The translations under genes were made by a program, and so were the position numbers. From Alphaproteobacteria bacterium (lineage in GTDB: Bacteria > Pseudomonadota > Alphaproteobacteria > Rickettsiales > UBA998), in NCBI GenBank assembly GCA_004293935.1, contig RDZH01000014.1:1-64000 (forward strand): DNA of 64,000 nucleotides, written 5' to 3'. The notes beneath the pieces are model-generated. The model did not search any database. It saw nothing but the letters and a program-made list of their open reading frames with translations, and was not told where the DNA came from. Positions 49,060 to 60,448 of the stretch are shown here, piece by piece. The number at the start of each line of letters is the position of its first letter. Position 1 is the first letter of the stretch.

Positions 49060-49671
49060 TTAGGCGTGATGGGTGTGAAGCCAAGGTGCATCATTCGCTT
49101 GGCGTTGTTCAAAGGCACTGATAGCATCAAGATGTGCTTCCGTCAGCCCAATATCATCGAGTCCCTCCAAAAGACATGTTTTGCGTGCCATATCAAGCTC
49201 AAAGCGGATGGTTAATGCTCCGGCTGTAATGGTTTGATTGGGGAGATCAATCGCAATTTTTTCACCTGTAGCAGCGTGGGCAGAGAGGCTATCCACATGC
49301 GCTTGCGGTAAGGCAATAGGCAAGATACCGTTTTTGAAGCAATTATTGTAAAAAATATCTGCAAAAGTTGGGGCAATAATGCAACGAATGCCGTAATCTA
49401 ACAATGCCCATGGTGCATGTTCACGGCTTGATCCACATCCAAAATTATCCCCTGCGACGATGATTTGCGCTTGATCAAACGGCGCACGATGCAAAATGAA
49501 ATTTTCTATTTTTTTACCCGAGACATCATAGCGCATTTCAAAAAACAAGCCTTCCGACAACCCAGTGCGCTTAATCGTTTTCAAAAATTGCTTCGGGATG
49601 ATCATATCCGTATCAATATTTTGCAGGGTAAGCGGTGCAGCGATAGCTTCAAGAGTGATAAAAGGTGTCAT
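49060..49671 (-). CDS. leuD: 3-isopropylmalate dehydratase small subunit
   Basis: NIDTDMIIPKQFLKTIKRTGLSEGLF, IIVAGDNFGCGSSREHAPWALLDYGIRCIIAPTFADIFYNNCFKNGILPI. Confidence 0.96.
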   Translation of the reverse strand: MTPFITLEAIAAPLTLQNIDTDMIIPKQFLKTIKRTGLSEGLFFEMRYDVSGKKIENFILHRAPFDQAQIIVAGDNFGCGSSREHAPWALLDYGIRCIIAPTFADIFYNNCFKNGILPIALPQAHVDSLSAHAATGEKIAIDLPNQTITAGALTIRFELDMARKTCLLEGLDDIGLTEAHLDAISAFEQRQANDAPWLHTHHA

Positions 49672-49755
49672 AGTTTATGCTGTGATGTAAAAGTTAGATA
49701 AAGAAAATAATGTATTTCTTCAAGCTATGCAAGCATTTCCTATAGTACGAGGCAT

Positions 49756-51117
49756 TTAAGCACCCATCATGCGTTGAATGCGTTCCACATCTTCACGAAG
49801 TTCAGGATCATTATGGATAAAGTCCGTAATACGTTTGACGGCGTGCATCACTGTTGTATGATCTTTTCCACCAAATTTTCGCCCTATTTCAGGAAGGCTT
49901 TTATCCGTCAGGATTTTAGAAAGATACATTGCGACTTGTCGTGGGCGTGCCACCGACACCGAACGGCGCGGAGAAAACATATCTGATACTTTGACACGAT
50001 AATAATCAGCAACAAATTTTTGAATATCTTCAATGCTTACACGGCGATCACAGGAGCGGAGTAAATCTTGCAATAGAATCTGCGTACCCTCGAGAGTGAC
50101 GGGCATACCAAGCATATCGGCTTGCGCCACAACACGGGTAAGTGCGCCCTCAAGTTCACGAACATTGCTGGTGATACGGCGTGCCAGAAATTCCAATACA
50201 TCACGTGGCACAGTGATAGATTGCTGCGCTACCTTCGATTCAAGAATACCATAGCGTAATTCAAAGCTGGTGGTATGAATATCAGCAACCAATCCCCATG
50301 CCAAGCGCGAACGTATGCGCTCTTCAATACCGCTTAAATCGGTTGGTGAGCGGTCTGCGGAGATAACAAGCTGTTTATTTTGTTCAACCAATGCATTGAA
50401 GGTATGGAAGAATTCTTCCTGCGTTGAGTCTTTGCCACTGATGAACTGCACATCATCGACCATTAAGACATCAACGGAACGAAATTGCTCTTTGAACGCA
50501 AGTGTATCACGGCTTTGTAATGCCTTAATAAACTGATACATGAATTGTTCTGCTGAAAGATAGACAACGCGCCGTTGCGGATGGTGCAAGCGAACATGCC
50601 ATGCAATCGCGTGCATAAGATGCGTTTTGCCAAGACCGACACCACCATAGAGAAAGAGTGGATTACATCCGACTAAGGCTTCAGAAGAATCAGCAATACG
50701 CTTTGCAGCGGCATAGGCTAATTCATTGGGTTTACCAACGACAAAACGATCAAAAGTATAACGTGGATCAAGCGATGCCCCCATATCAGGTGCTGCATCT
50801 GCTTCAGGTGTGATGACTTCCAACGCAACAGGCGCAGGAGTAAGAGCGGATGCTGCATCGTTGTTTGGGCGAGCTTGGATAATCAAATCAATCGAGCGAA
50901 TACGTTCATCTTCTTGAGAGAGCGCGTCAATGAGTGCCGAACTATAATGATTATGCACCCAATCACGAATAAAGCGCGTAGGTAAAGAAAGGCGGGCGCA
51001 ATCATCATCAATCATATCAAGCTGAATAGGTTTTAGCCAGCTACGATAGACATCCTCACCCAATACCACACGCAAGCGCGTGCATACAGCATTCCACAAG
51101 GCATCCTCATACCGCAT
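49756..51117 (-). CDS. dnaA: Chromosomal replication initiator protein DnaA
   Basis: FVVGKPNELAYAAAKRIA, PLFLYGGVGLGKTHLMHAIAW, LMVDDVQFISGKDSTQEEFFHTFNAL, RPRQVAMYLSKILTDKSLPEIGRKFGGKDHTTVMHAVKRI. Start at MRYEDALW preferred; ORF extends to 51189. Confidence 0.96.
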   Translation of the reverse strand: MRYEDALWNAVCTRLRVVLGEDVYRSWLKPIQLDMIDDDCARLSLPTRFIRDWVHNHYSSALIDALSQEDERIRSIDLIIQARPNNDAASALTPAPVALEVITPEADAAPDMGASLDPRYTFDRFVVGKPNELAYAAAKRIADSSEALVGCNPLFLYGGVGLGKTHLMHAIAWHVRLHHPQRRVVYLSAEQFMYQFIKALQSRDTLAFKEQFRSVDVLMVDDVQFISGKDSTQEEFFHTFNALVEQNKQLVISADRSPTDLSGIEERIRSRLAWGLVADIHTTSFELRYGILESKVAQQSITVPRDVLEFLARRITSNVRELEGALTRVVAQADMLGMPVTLEGTQILLQDLLRSCDRRVSIEDIQKFVADYYRVKVSDMFSPRRSVSVARPRQVAMYLSKILTDKSLPEIGRKFGGKDHTTVMHAVKRITDFIHNDPELREDVERIQRMMGA

Positions 51118-51149
51118 ATGAGGCTGTGTGTTCGGGGAGCTAGTTATGT

Positions 51150-51599
51150 TTAACGCACCATGTTCCAAGGTAGTCCCTCCGCTTTCCATCCATTGATTGT
51201 TCCACGCAGACCTGCACTATCTTCGATTCCTTCAAAACCATGCGCAATATTATAGGCATGGTGGTATCCCATTTCAGTTGCTAATGCCGCAGCACGCGCC
51301 GAACGCCCACCGATTTTGCATAAGAAAAAAAGGGGCATATCTTTATCGGGTACGTGATGCGCAAGTTGCGTTGCAAAATCAGGATTGCTCACGCCATTAT
51401 CAAACAATAAGGATAATAAGATATTGGTGCTTTGGGCATCCGATGTATCGACTACGCCTACGGAAGACCATTCTTTTGGTGTACGCACATCAATGAGTGC
51501 GCACACATGATGCTTCATGAACTGCCATGCATCATCTGCACGCACATCACCTGCATAGGGAAGAGATTCGGCTGTGTTGAGTGTAGAAATATGGGTCAT
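51150..51599 (-). CDS. Rhodanese-like domain protein
   Basis: ALIDVRTPKEWSSVGVVD, MPLFFLCKIGGRSARAAALATEMGYHHAYNIAHGFEG. Confidence 0.88.
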   Translation of the reverse strand: MTHISTLNTAESLPYAGDVRADDAWQFMKHHVCALIDVRTPKEWSSVGVVDTSDAQSTNILLSLLFDNGVSNPDFATQLAHHVPDKDMPLFFLCKIGGRSARAAALATEMGYHHAYNIAHGFEGIEDSAGLRGTINGWKAEGLPWNMVR

Positions 51600-51709
51600 A
51601 CAAGCAAAGGAAAGCCCCTCCCAAAAAGATAGGATGATGGTTCGTAGTGTTGCGATAGTGGCATGTCGTGACGCACATTAGATCGTGCGTCAAGGCATCA
51701 CAGCGTCAT

Positions 51710-51976
51710 TTAGGAGGCTAGTTTTTTTACGCTAGCAGCAAGACGGCTAATTTGACGTGATGCAGTGTTCAATTTCAGAACACCTTTGGTTACGCCACGG
51801 CGGATTTCAGGCTCAGCATGTTTGAATGCTTCGGTAGCCAACGCATAATCACCTTGCGCAATGGCAGCTTCAACATTTTTGATGAACGTACGCACACGAC
51901 TGCGGCGCGCACGATTGACGGCAGTTACGCGTTCAGTTTGGCGGATACGTTTTTTTGCTGATTTATGATGTGCCAT
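51710..51976 (-). CDS. rpsT: 30S ribosomal protein S20
   Basis: [36 protein letters not shown]. Confidence 0.96.
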   Translation of the reverse strand: MAHHKSAKKRIRQTERVTAVNRARRSRVRTFIKNVEAAIAQGDYALATEAFKHAEPEIRRGVTKGVLKLNTASRQISRLAASVKKLAS

Positions 51977-52108
51977 AGAAAAACTCTTTTTTTGTTATCT
52001 TTTAAGTTAGTGAATAATGCATGATTAGTGCAAACGTGGTGCGCAAATCGGTACATAAAGTACTCTGCATTGCGCGTTACGTCAAGTATGAAAATGTCTT
52101 ATGCCACA

Positions 52109-52117
52109 TGTGGATAA
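52109..52117 (-). promoter_or_regulatory. Consensus DnaA box (TTATCCACA on the minus strand)
   Basis: tgtggataa in the rpsT-mutM intergenic region, next to dnaA. Confidence 0.5.
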
Positions 52118-52198
52118 GTTTTGCAACCTTTTTATTTTCCTTTCTTTTTTCATGTATCATCTTAGAAATTTTCTCTTGATTTATGATTATTCAATATC

Positions 52199-53029
52199 TT
52201 ATGAAGCTGGTTCAGCTTGGCAGGAAGGGCAAAAAAAAGTTGATCTTCCTGCGTGGGTGATGTTCTGAATCGTATCATTGCAGGTGAAACATGCTTGCCC
52301 TTCACGCCCATAGACTTGAAATTTATGTTGAAAATATCCTGTTGTTCCCAGTGCGTTTTTATAGTTGCGCAACGTAGATCCACCTGACGCAAGTGCCTCG
52401 TGTAATACGCTACGAAAGCAGGCGCGAAGCATTTCAGCTTTGTCTATGCAGGCATAAGCGGGGGTGTTGGGATGAATGCGTGCGCGAAATAGCGTCTCAG
52501 AGGCATAAATATTGCCGATACCAACAATGATACGAGCATCCATGAGCCATATTTTTATGGGGCGTGTACTATGGCGCATATGCTGCTGCATATAGGCAAT
52601 GCTGCATTCATCTTCGAGCGGTTCTACTCCGAGTGAGGCAATCATTGGGTGGGTGTGCCACTGATCGCGATCCGTGAGCAAGATAAAACCAAAACGGCGT
52701 GGATCATGATAGACGACATCCATGCCGCCCTCCATCTGCCATATCATATGATCATGCTTATGGCGGTTGGCTAAGGCATTATGCCCCACTGTAAAGCTAC
52801 CCGACATACCTAAATGCGCAATGATGTGATGCGATCCGCAGGGCATAAGGATGTATTTGGCGCGACGCTGCACATCCTCGATGATCGTGCCTTCCAGCGA
52901 TGCTGCAAGATGCTCAGGGAAAGGGTAACGTAGATTTTCACGAAAAAGCACTACGCGTTCCACCCTCTTGCCTGCAATCGCGCTACGCAATCCAGTACAT
53001 AAGGTCTGCACTTCGGGAAGCTCAGGCAT
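52199..53029 (-). CDS. mutM: Formamidopyrimidine-DNA glycosylase
   Basis: MPELPEVQTLCTGL, GIGNIYASETLFRARIHP, C-terminal zinc finger CFTCNDTIQNITHAGRSTFFCPSCQ. Confidence 0.97.
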   Translation of the reverse strand: MPELPEVQTLCTGLRSAIAGKRVERVVLFRENLRYPFPEHLAASLEGTIIEDVQRRAKYILMPCGSHHIIAHLGMSGSFTVGHNALANRHKHDHMIWQMEGGMDVVYHDPRRFGFILLTDRDQWHTHPMIASLGVEPLEDECSIAYMQQHMRHSTRPIKIWLMDARIIVGIGNIYASETLFRARIHPNTPAYACIDKAEMLRACFRSVLHEALASGGSTLRNYKNALGTTGYFQHKFQVYGREGQACFTCNDTIQNITHAGRSTFFCPSCQAEPAS

Positions 53030-53040
53030 GGCGGTTGTTT

Positions 53041-54717
<1,677 letters not shown>

Positions 54718-55218
54718 TTAGGGTTTTGGTGTTTCTGGAGTTTTTGGTGCATCGGTTGGTGCAGGAACATCCGTAGGCGTATCTATGGTGCTTGGCACTT
54801 CAGCGTTTGGCACGTCAGCAGGGGGAGGCGATATTGCGGGGGCGGGTGTGGATTCTGTCGTAGGGGTTTCTACGGCAGGTGTAGCTTCCTGTGCAGGACT
54901 GTTCACATCTGGTGGCGTAACGCCATCTTTCGGCACACTGATGGTTTTGGTTTCTTCGGCAATCTCATCAATCAAGGTGCTGGAGCTGTTTTGTGCAGAT
55001 ACTATATTGAGCAGCAAGCAATTCACAAAGAATAAGGCTGCGATAATCGATGTGGTACGCGTTAAAAAATTGGCCTGCCCGCGTGCAGAAAAAAGCCCTG
55101 ATCCGCCACTTGATCCGCCTAAACCTAAGCCATCACTGTCGCTACGTTGCAGAAGGACAAATCCTGCCAATAATAAGGATAGGATAATTTGCACCACTAA
55201 TAAAATTGTACTTATCAT
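54718..55218 (-). CDS. secG: Preprotein translocase subunit SecG with extended Pro/Thr/Ala tail
   Basis: ILLVVQIILSLLLAGFVLLQRSDSDGLGLGGSSGGSGLFSARGQANFLTRTTSIIAALFFVNCLLL. Confidence 0.92.
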   Translation of the reverse strand: MISTILLVVQIILSLLLAGFVLLQRSDSDGLGLGGSSGGSGLFSARGQANFLTRTTSIIAALFFVNCLLLNIVSAQNSSSTLIDEIAEETKTISVPKDGVTPPDVNSPAQEATPAVETPTTESTPAPAISPPPADVPNAEVPSTIDTPTDVPAPTDAPKTPETPKP

Positions 55219-55244
55219 AGAAGGAATACACCATATACGTAAAT

Positions 55245-55997
55245 TTATGAATAAGTGATGTCTATAGCAGCTTTCATGATCTCTGTCCATTCGTGAAGTT
55301 GTGTTGATGCTAAACCGACTAACACGCCATCCACAGAACTAAGATTGAGAATTTCACTACTGTTACATCCACGCACTGATCCACCATATAATACAGATGG
55401 CGCAAGAATGCCACGATTTTTCACATGATAACGAATAATTGTGCATACTTCGTCTATTTCTTCCATATGCGGGGTGCGTCCTGCCCCGATTGCCCACATG
55501 GGTTCATAGGCAATGAGTAGGGTATTGCGTTCACCAATGAGTGATAAAATATGGTCTAATTGCTGCGTGATGATGTCTAAATAACGCCCGTCATGCCGTT
55601 GTTGCGCGCTCTCCCCAACGCAAAGAATCGGTTGCATTCCCGCCTCAATGGCAGCACGGGCTTTGCGTCCGATGAGCGTATCACCTTCATGATGCATGGT
55701 GCGGCGTTCGGAGTGACCCACAATCACATAGCGACATCCCGCCTCACGCAACATATAGGGGCTGAGATCGCCTGTAAACGCGCCTTTTGCTTCATAATGA
55801 CAATCCTGCGCCCCTAGCACGACAGGGCTTTTTTGGGTGATGGCTGCAAGATCAGTGAGCCAAATGGCAGGAGGGCAATGAATGACAGTGATGCGATCAT
55901 CCTGCGGCATGGCGCGCACAGCAAGGGTGATGGCACTCATATGCCTGCGGGCATAGGCACGATCACCGATCATTTTCCAATTTCCTACTAGATACAT
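55245..55997 (-). CDS. tpiA: Triosephosphate isomerase
   Basis: LVGNWKMIGDRAYA, YVIVGHSERRTMHHE, IAYEPMWAIGAGRTP, YGGSVRGCNSSEIL, VDGVLVGLASTQ. Confidence 0.95.
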   Translation of the reverse strand: MYLVGNWKMIGDRAYARRHMSAITLAVRAMPQDDRITVIHCPPAIWLTDLAAITQKSPVVLGAQDCHYEAKGAFTGDLSPYMLREAGCRYVIVGHSERRTMHHEGDTLIGRKARAAIEAGMQPILCVGESAQQRHDGRYLDIITQQLDHILSLIGERNTLLIAYEPMWAIGAGRTPHMEEIDEVCTIIRYHVKNRGILAPSVLYGGSVRGCNSSEILNLSSVDGVLVGLASTQLHEWTEIMKAAIDITYS

Positions 55998-56195
55998 AAT
56001 GTCCTATTGTGGCGTGGTGTGACTATCATTATGATCCATGAGTATATCGTGTACGCTCATGATTAGATACAAAAAGATGCATTTATGCGCTGTGATAAAC
56101 TATTGTTTTATTGTAAAGACGCTATAAGTCGACAAACTTCGCAAAAAATGCATAAAACACTTGAATAACGTGTATAATACGCATAAAACCGCATA

Positions 56196-56242
56196 TACTC
56201 ATCGCACATGAAAGACTCAACTCCTTCAAGTGAAATGGGTAT
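56196..56242. repeat. Family B repeat copy with internal deletion (outer ends retained)
   Basis: atactcatcgcacatgaa joined to agactcaactccttcaagtgaaatgggtat. Confidence 0.75.
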
Positions 56243-56286
56243 ATATAGATAATATTCGCCCATTTGATGATGTAAGGAACATAACG

Positions 56287-58209
56287 ATGCTCACGACCAT
56301 GCGCAAACTCAGTCAAGGCTTTGTTGCAAAATTGCTACTTTGTGTATTGGTAGCAAGTTTTGCTTTGTGGGGGATTGGAGATATTTTTACATCAAATGCA
56401 CCACGTATGGTGGCTAAGATCGGAGAAGAAGATATTGAGGAGCAGGTATATCTTGCGGCATTGAGGCAGTTGCGCGTCAATTTGGGGCAATATTTTACCC
56501 CTGAGATGGTGAAGCAGCTTGATTTGCTCAATGTCACCCTTGAAAATCTGGTGCGCGACTCTTTGATAGAGCAGGAATCCCAAGCATTGCATGTGCGTGT
56601 GAGTGATGAATTATTAAAAGAAGTGCTAGCAAAAGATAAGCAATTCCATAATGATAAGAATGTTTTTGATCGTGAGATATTTCAACGTCGTCTTCAGCAA
56701 ATAGGGATGAATGAGCATGATTTTTTGGATCATATACGCCGTTCTGTGCAGCATAAGATGATCCAAGATACCATCACGCCCTATGCGATTGTGCCACATG
56801 CATTGATTGCGCAGATGAGCGATCTGGAGACGCAACAGCGCGAAGTCTTAGTCTTTACGCTTGATCCTAAGCAATTTGAGACTACTCCGCCTATTGAAGA
56901 AGGCGTGGTGCGCCAATATTATGAACAGCATAAAGATCGCTATGTCGCACCAGAATATCGTCGTTTTGCTTATGTCGTGCTTAATCGTGAACAACTAAGC
57001 AAGCGTGTCAACATTAGCGAGGAAGAACTCAGTGCATCCTATATTGACTATGCCCAAAAAACCAAAGTGCCTGAACAACGCACGGTCATTCAGCTATTAT
57101 ATCCAAGCAAAGATTTAGCGGAGCAAGCCTATGCAAAAGCGCGTACAGGGCAATCTTTTGAACAGATTCGTGAGATGTTGCCGATGGCTGCTTCTGAATC
57201 TATTGAGCTTGGTACGATCACGAAGGAGCAATTACCCTCTGCCTCGGATGTTATTTTTGCTCTTGCAAAAGGTGGCGTGAGTGCGCCTGTGCAAACAGAT
57301 TTTGGCTGGCATATTTTTAAGGTGACGGATATTGTGCCTTCCCATACAGCTCCCTTTGATGAAGTGAAGCAAAAGTTGAAAGAGGAATTAGTACGTAAAA
57401 AAGTTGACAAAGCATGGAATGCGACCATAGAAAAAATGGAAGATATTCATGCGTCGGGTGCAAAACTTGCAGATATTGCGTCCGTGTTGCAACTGGATGT
57501 GCAAGAACAAGGTTTGGTGGATGCACAAGGGCGTGCAGCCGATGCGCAGCCTAGGCTTGACTCTGAAAAATATCAAGAATTGTTGCGCGTAGCCTTTATG
57601 CTTAAGCCTGATGCATTATCTGAAGTGACACAGATTTCTAATGGTGAATATATTGTGGTGCATCTGCACGAGATTATGCCACAACGCCAACGTGCCATCG
57701 AAGAAGTGCGCGGGCAAGTGACCAAGGATTGGCAAGAAGATGAACAAAAGCAAGCATTGCAGCGTTCTATCACGGAGTTGGAACAAAAACTCACTGCAAT
57801 GATGCCTACGGTTGCCGCTGAAGAAGTGCAGGACATGCTTGCTGCTCAAGCAATCACCACCACAGCATTGTATCAATTTTCGCGCCTTGGGGTAGAAAGC
57901 AAAGAGAATCCGCTTGCCGTAGAAGAGTGGAAGCCTGATTTTACCGCACGTTTGTTTGCCGCAACGCACGCGCCAACGGTTTTGCCTTTCTATGTCGATC
58001 GCTCGGGTAAGATTGTTGGTGGGGTCTATCAACGTGCCGTGTCGCATACGCAGGAGGAGCGCGATAATCATCATAAAACCGTGCAGGCGCGCCTAGAGAA
58101 ATCTTATGAGCATGAGGTGATGCAACAATATGTAGAATTACTGCGCACTCATTTCCCTGTGCAATATTATCCTGAGATTATGAATCGTGTCAAGGATCAG
58201 TTCCAATGA
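56287..58209 (+). CDS. PpiD/SurA-type peptidylprolyl isomerase
   Basis: N-terminal TM anchor (GFVAKLLLCVLVASFALWGIGDIF), SurA-N-like region, parvulin-like FDEVKQKLKEELVRKKVDKAW; upstream of trpE as in many alphaproteobacteria. Confidence 0.9.
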   Translation: MLTTMRKLSQGFVAKLLLCVLVASFALWGIGDIFTSNAPRMVAKIGEEDIEEQVYLAALRQLRVNLGQYFTPEMVKQLDLLNVTLENLVRDSLIEQESQALHVRVSDELLKEVLAKDKQFHNDKNVFDREIFQRRLQQIGMNEHDFLDHIRRSVQHKMIQDTITPYAIVPHALIAQMSDLETQQREVLVFTLDPKQFETTPPIEEGVVRQYYEQHKDRYVAPEYRRFAYVVLNREQLSKRVNISEEELSASYIDYAQKTKVPEQRTVIQLLYPSKDLAEQAYAKARTGQSFEQIREMLPMAASESIELGTITKEQLPSASDVIFALAKGGVSAPVQTDFGWHIFKVTDIVPSHTAPFDEVKQKLKEELVRKKVDKAWNATIEKMEDIHASGAKLADIASVLQLDVQEQGLVDAQGRAADAQPRLDSEKYQELLRVAFMLKPDALSEVTQISNGEYIVVHLHEIMPQRQRAIEEVRGQVTKDWQEDEQKQALQRSITELEQKLTAMMPTVAAEEVQDMLAAQAITTTALYQFSRLGVESKENPLAVEEWKPDFTARLFAATHAPTVLPFYVDRSGKIVGGVYQRAVSHTQEERDNHHKTVQARLEKSYEHEVMQQYVELLRTHFPVQYYPEIMNRVKDQFQ

Positions 58210-59741
58210 ACCACCAAGAATCGATGATGCCATGTTTTCCTGATTATGCTGCGGTGGCAGCGATGATGGCGCACAAAAAAAATGCCCTTGTGTGGAGTAA
58301 AATTATCAGTGATATGGAAACCCCCGTATCCGCTATGGCAAAATTGGGTATGGATGCCACCAGCCCGTCCTTTTTGTTGGAATCGGTGCATGGCGGGGAG
58401 AATCGTGGGCGTTATTCCATGATTGGCTTGTATCCTGATCGGCTATGGCGTTGTTTTGGAGCGCGGGCGGAGTTTTGTAATCATGTCACGGCAATGCCAC
58501 AGTTTCAACCATGTGATCAACCAGCCATGGCATCACTTGCAGCAGAATTAGAGGCACTGCATATTGATACACCTGCGGGTGTGCCGCATGTAGCCGCAGG
58601 ATTAGTGGGCTATTTTGGTTATGATATGATCAAGCAAACGGAGCGGTTGCCTCATGCAAACCCTGATGTGATTGGCATTCCCGATGCCTATTTGATGCGC
58701 CCACGTCTTATGCTTTTGTTTGATAATGTCGATGGCGTGATGTATGGCTTTGCGCCTTTATGGTTTCGTGAAGGCATGGATTCACGAGCAGCGTATGATG
58801 ATGCAGTGGCTTTGCTGCGTGATACGATGCATCAACTCAAGGAGCGTGCGGGAGCGCGTATCTATATTCGCCCTGAGCAATCTAAGCCTTTGACCTTTAA
58901 CTCCAATATGACGCGTGAGGCGTATCATGCCATGGTACGTAAAGCGAAGGAATATATTGTGGCAGGAGATATTTTTCAAGTAGTGCCGAGCCAGCGTTTT
59001 TCCACGCCCTTTGCGGTGCATCCGTTCGCGCTCTATCGTGCTTTGCGTTACCGCAATCCATCCCCCTTTCTGTTTTACCTTCAAATGGGTGATTTTTCAT
59101 TGGTTGGTTCAAGCCCTGAGATATTAGTGCGGGTACGTGATGATGTCATCACGATTCGCCCGATAGCAGGTACGCGCAAACGTGGCGCAACGCCTGACGA
59201 AGATGCGTACCTAGAGCAAGAATTGCTTGCCGATGCTAAAGAAATTGCGGAACATCAAATGTTGCTCGATTTAGGTAGAAATGATGTTGGGCGTGCTGCG
59301 GTTCCGGGTACGGTTAAAGTGACGGGCAAGATGATGATTGAGCGTTATTCACATGTGATGCATATTGTCTCGAACGTTGAAGGTATACGCACGCCAGATG
59401 CAAGCCTTGTGGAATGTCTGATGAGTGGCTTTCCCGCAGGGACAGTGAGTGGTGCGCCGAAGATTCGTGCGATGGAAATTATTGACGAATTAGAGCCAGT
59501 ATCGCGTAGCTTCTATGCAGGTGGGGTGGGTTATTTCTCCGCGAATGGGTGGATGGATACGTGCATCACCTTGCGCACGGCACTGATTAAAGATGGTATG
59601 CTGTACATACAAGCAGGGGGAGGGGTGGTGTATGATAGCGATGAGGAAGCGGAATATCAGGAATCCTGCACTAAGGCACGGGCGATTATGAGTGCAGCCG
59701 AACTTGCTATGCAGTTTCTTGATGAGGAGGTTTCATCATGA
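58206..59741 (+). CDS. trpE: Anthranilate synthase component I
   Basis: FLLESVHGGENRGRYSMIGLYPD, GDIFQVVPSQRF, IAGTRKRGATPDEDAYLEQELLADAKEIAEHQMLLDLGRNDVGR, FPAGTVSGAPKIRAMEIIDELE. Confidence 0.96.
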   Translation: MNHQESMMPCFPDYAAVAAMMAHKKNALVWSKIISDMETPVSAMAKLGMDATSPSFLLESVHGGENRGRYSMIGLYPDRLWRCFGARAEFCNHVTAMPQFQPCDQPAMASLAAELEALHIDTPAGVPHVAAGLVGYFGYDMIKQTERLPHANPDVIGIPDAYLMRPRLMLLFDNVDGVMYGFAPLWFREGMDSRAAYDDAVALLRDTMHQLKERAGARIYIRPEQSKPLTFNSNMTREAYHAMVRKAKEYIVAGDIFQVVPSQRFSTPFAVHPFALYRALRYRNPSPFLFYLQMGDFSLVGSSPEILVRVRDDVITIRPIAGTRKRGATPDEDAYLEQELLADAKEIAEHQMLLDLGRNDVGRAAVPGTVKVTGKMMIERYSHVMHIVSNVEGIRTPDASLVECLMSGFPAGTVSGAPKIRAMEIIDELEPVSRSFYAGGVGYFSANGWMDTCITLRTALIKDGMLYIQAGGGVVYDSDEEAEYQESCTKARAIMSAAELAMQFLDEEVSS

Positions 59742-60310
59742 CGCGCTTACTTCTGATTGATAATTATGATAGCTTTACCTACAATCTTGTGCATTATTTC
59801 TCTGAACTAGGGGCGCAGGTGCAGGTTGTGCGCAATGATGCGATTGATGTGCAAGGTGTGCGCGATCTTGCGCCCGATGGGGTGGTCATTTCCCCCGGTC
59901 CCGGAACGCCACATGATAGCGGTGTGTGTCTTGATGTGCTGCAAGCATTGGGGAGTACGCTTCCTATTTTTGGTGTATGTTTAGGGCATCAGGCGATCGG
60001 AGCTGTATTTGGTGCGTCCGTGGTGCGGCATCACCCTGTGCATGGTAAAACCAGCTCGATTTATCATCAGCAAAAGAGTGTCTTTCGTGATCTTCCAAGC
60101 CCGTTTACAGCAACACGTTATCATTCTTTGGTTATTGATCCCGTGAGTGTTCCCGATTGTTTGCGTGTGACTGCTACAACCGAAGATGGCGTAATTATGG
60201 GCATATGCCATGCGGATTATCCCATTCATGGCGTACAGTTTCATCCCGAATCGATTGCATCCGAATATGGACATGCATTGTTGGATAATTTTCTAAGAAT
60301 ATGTTCTTAA
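59738..60310 (+). CDS. trpG: Anthranilate synthase component II (glutamine amidotransferase)
   Basis: LLIDNYDSFTYNLVHYFSELGA, ISPGPGTP, GVCLGHQAIG, HGVQFHPESIASEYG. Confidence 0.96.
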   Translation: MTRLLLIDNYDSFTYNLVHYFSELGAQVQVVRNDAIDVQGVRDLAPDGVVISPGPGTPHDSGVCLDVLQALGSTLPIFGVCLGHQAIGAVFGASVVRHHPVHGKTSSIYHQQKSVFRDLPSPFTATRYHSLVIDPVSVPDCLRVTATTEDGVIMGICHADYPIHGVQFHPESIASEYGHALLDNFLRICS

Positions 60311-60448
60311 TACACACGGTACGTTCAAGCCGTATTAAAAAAAAATAACGACTAAAGCAAAGATTATTCTTGTGCAAACGAACTAAATTTGCTATCTTCT
60401 ATCAAGAAAAGTTATCAAACATGATAACATAGAATAATTTAAGAAAGG

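Noticed and set aside
56122-56316. 64-aa minus ORF across the tpiA/ppiD gap
   Set aside because: Repeat-derived and overlaps the ppiD-like start; no RBS or family support.
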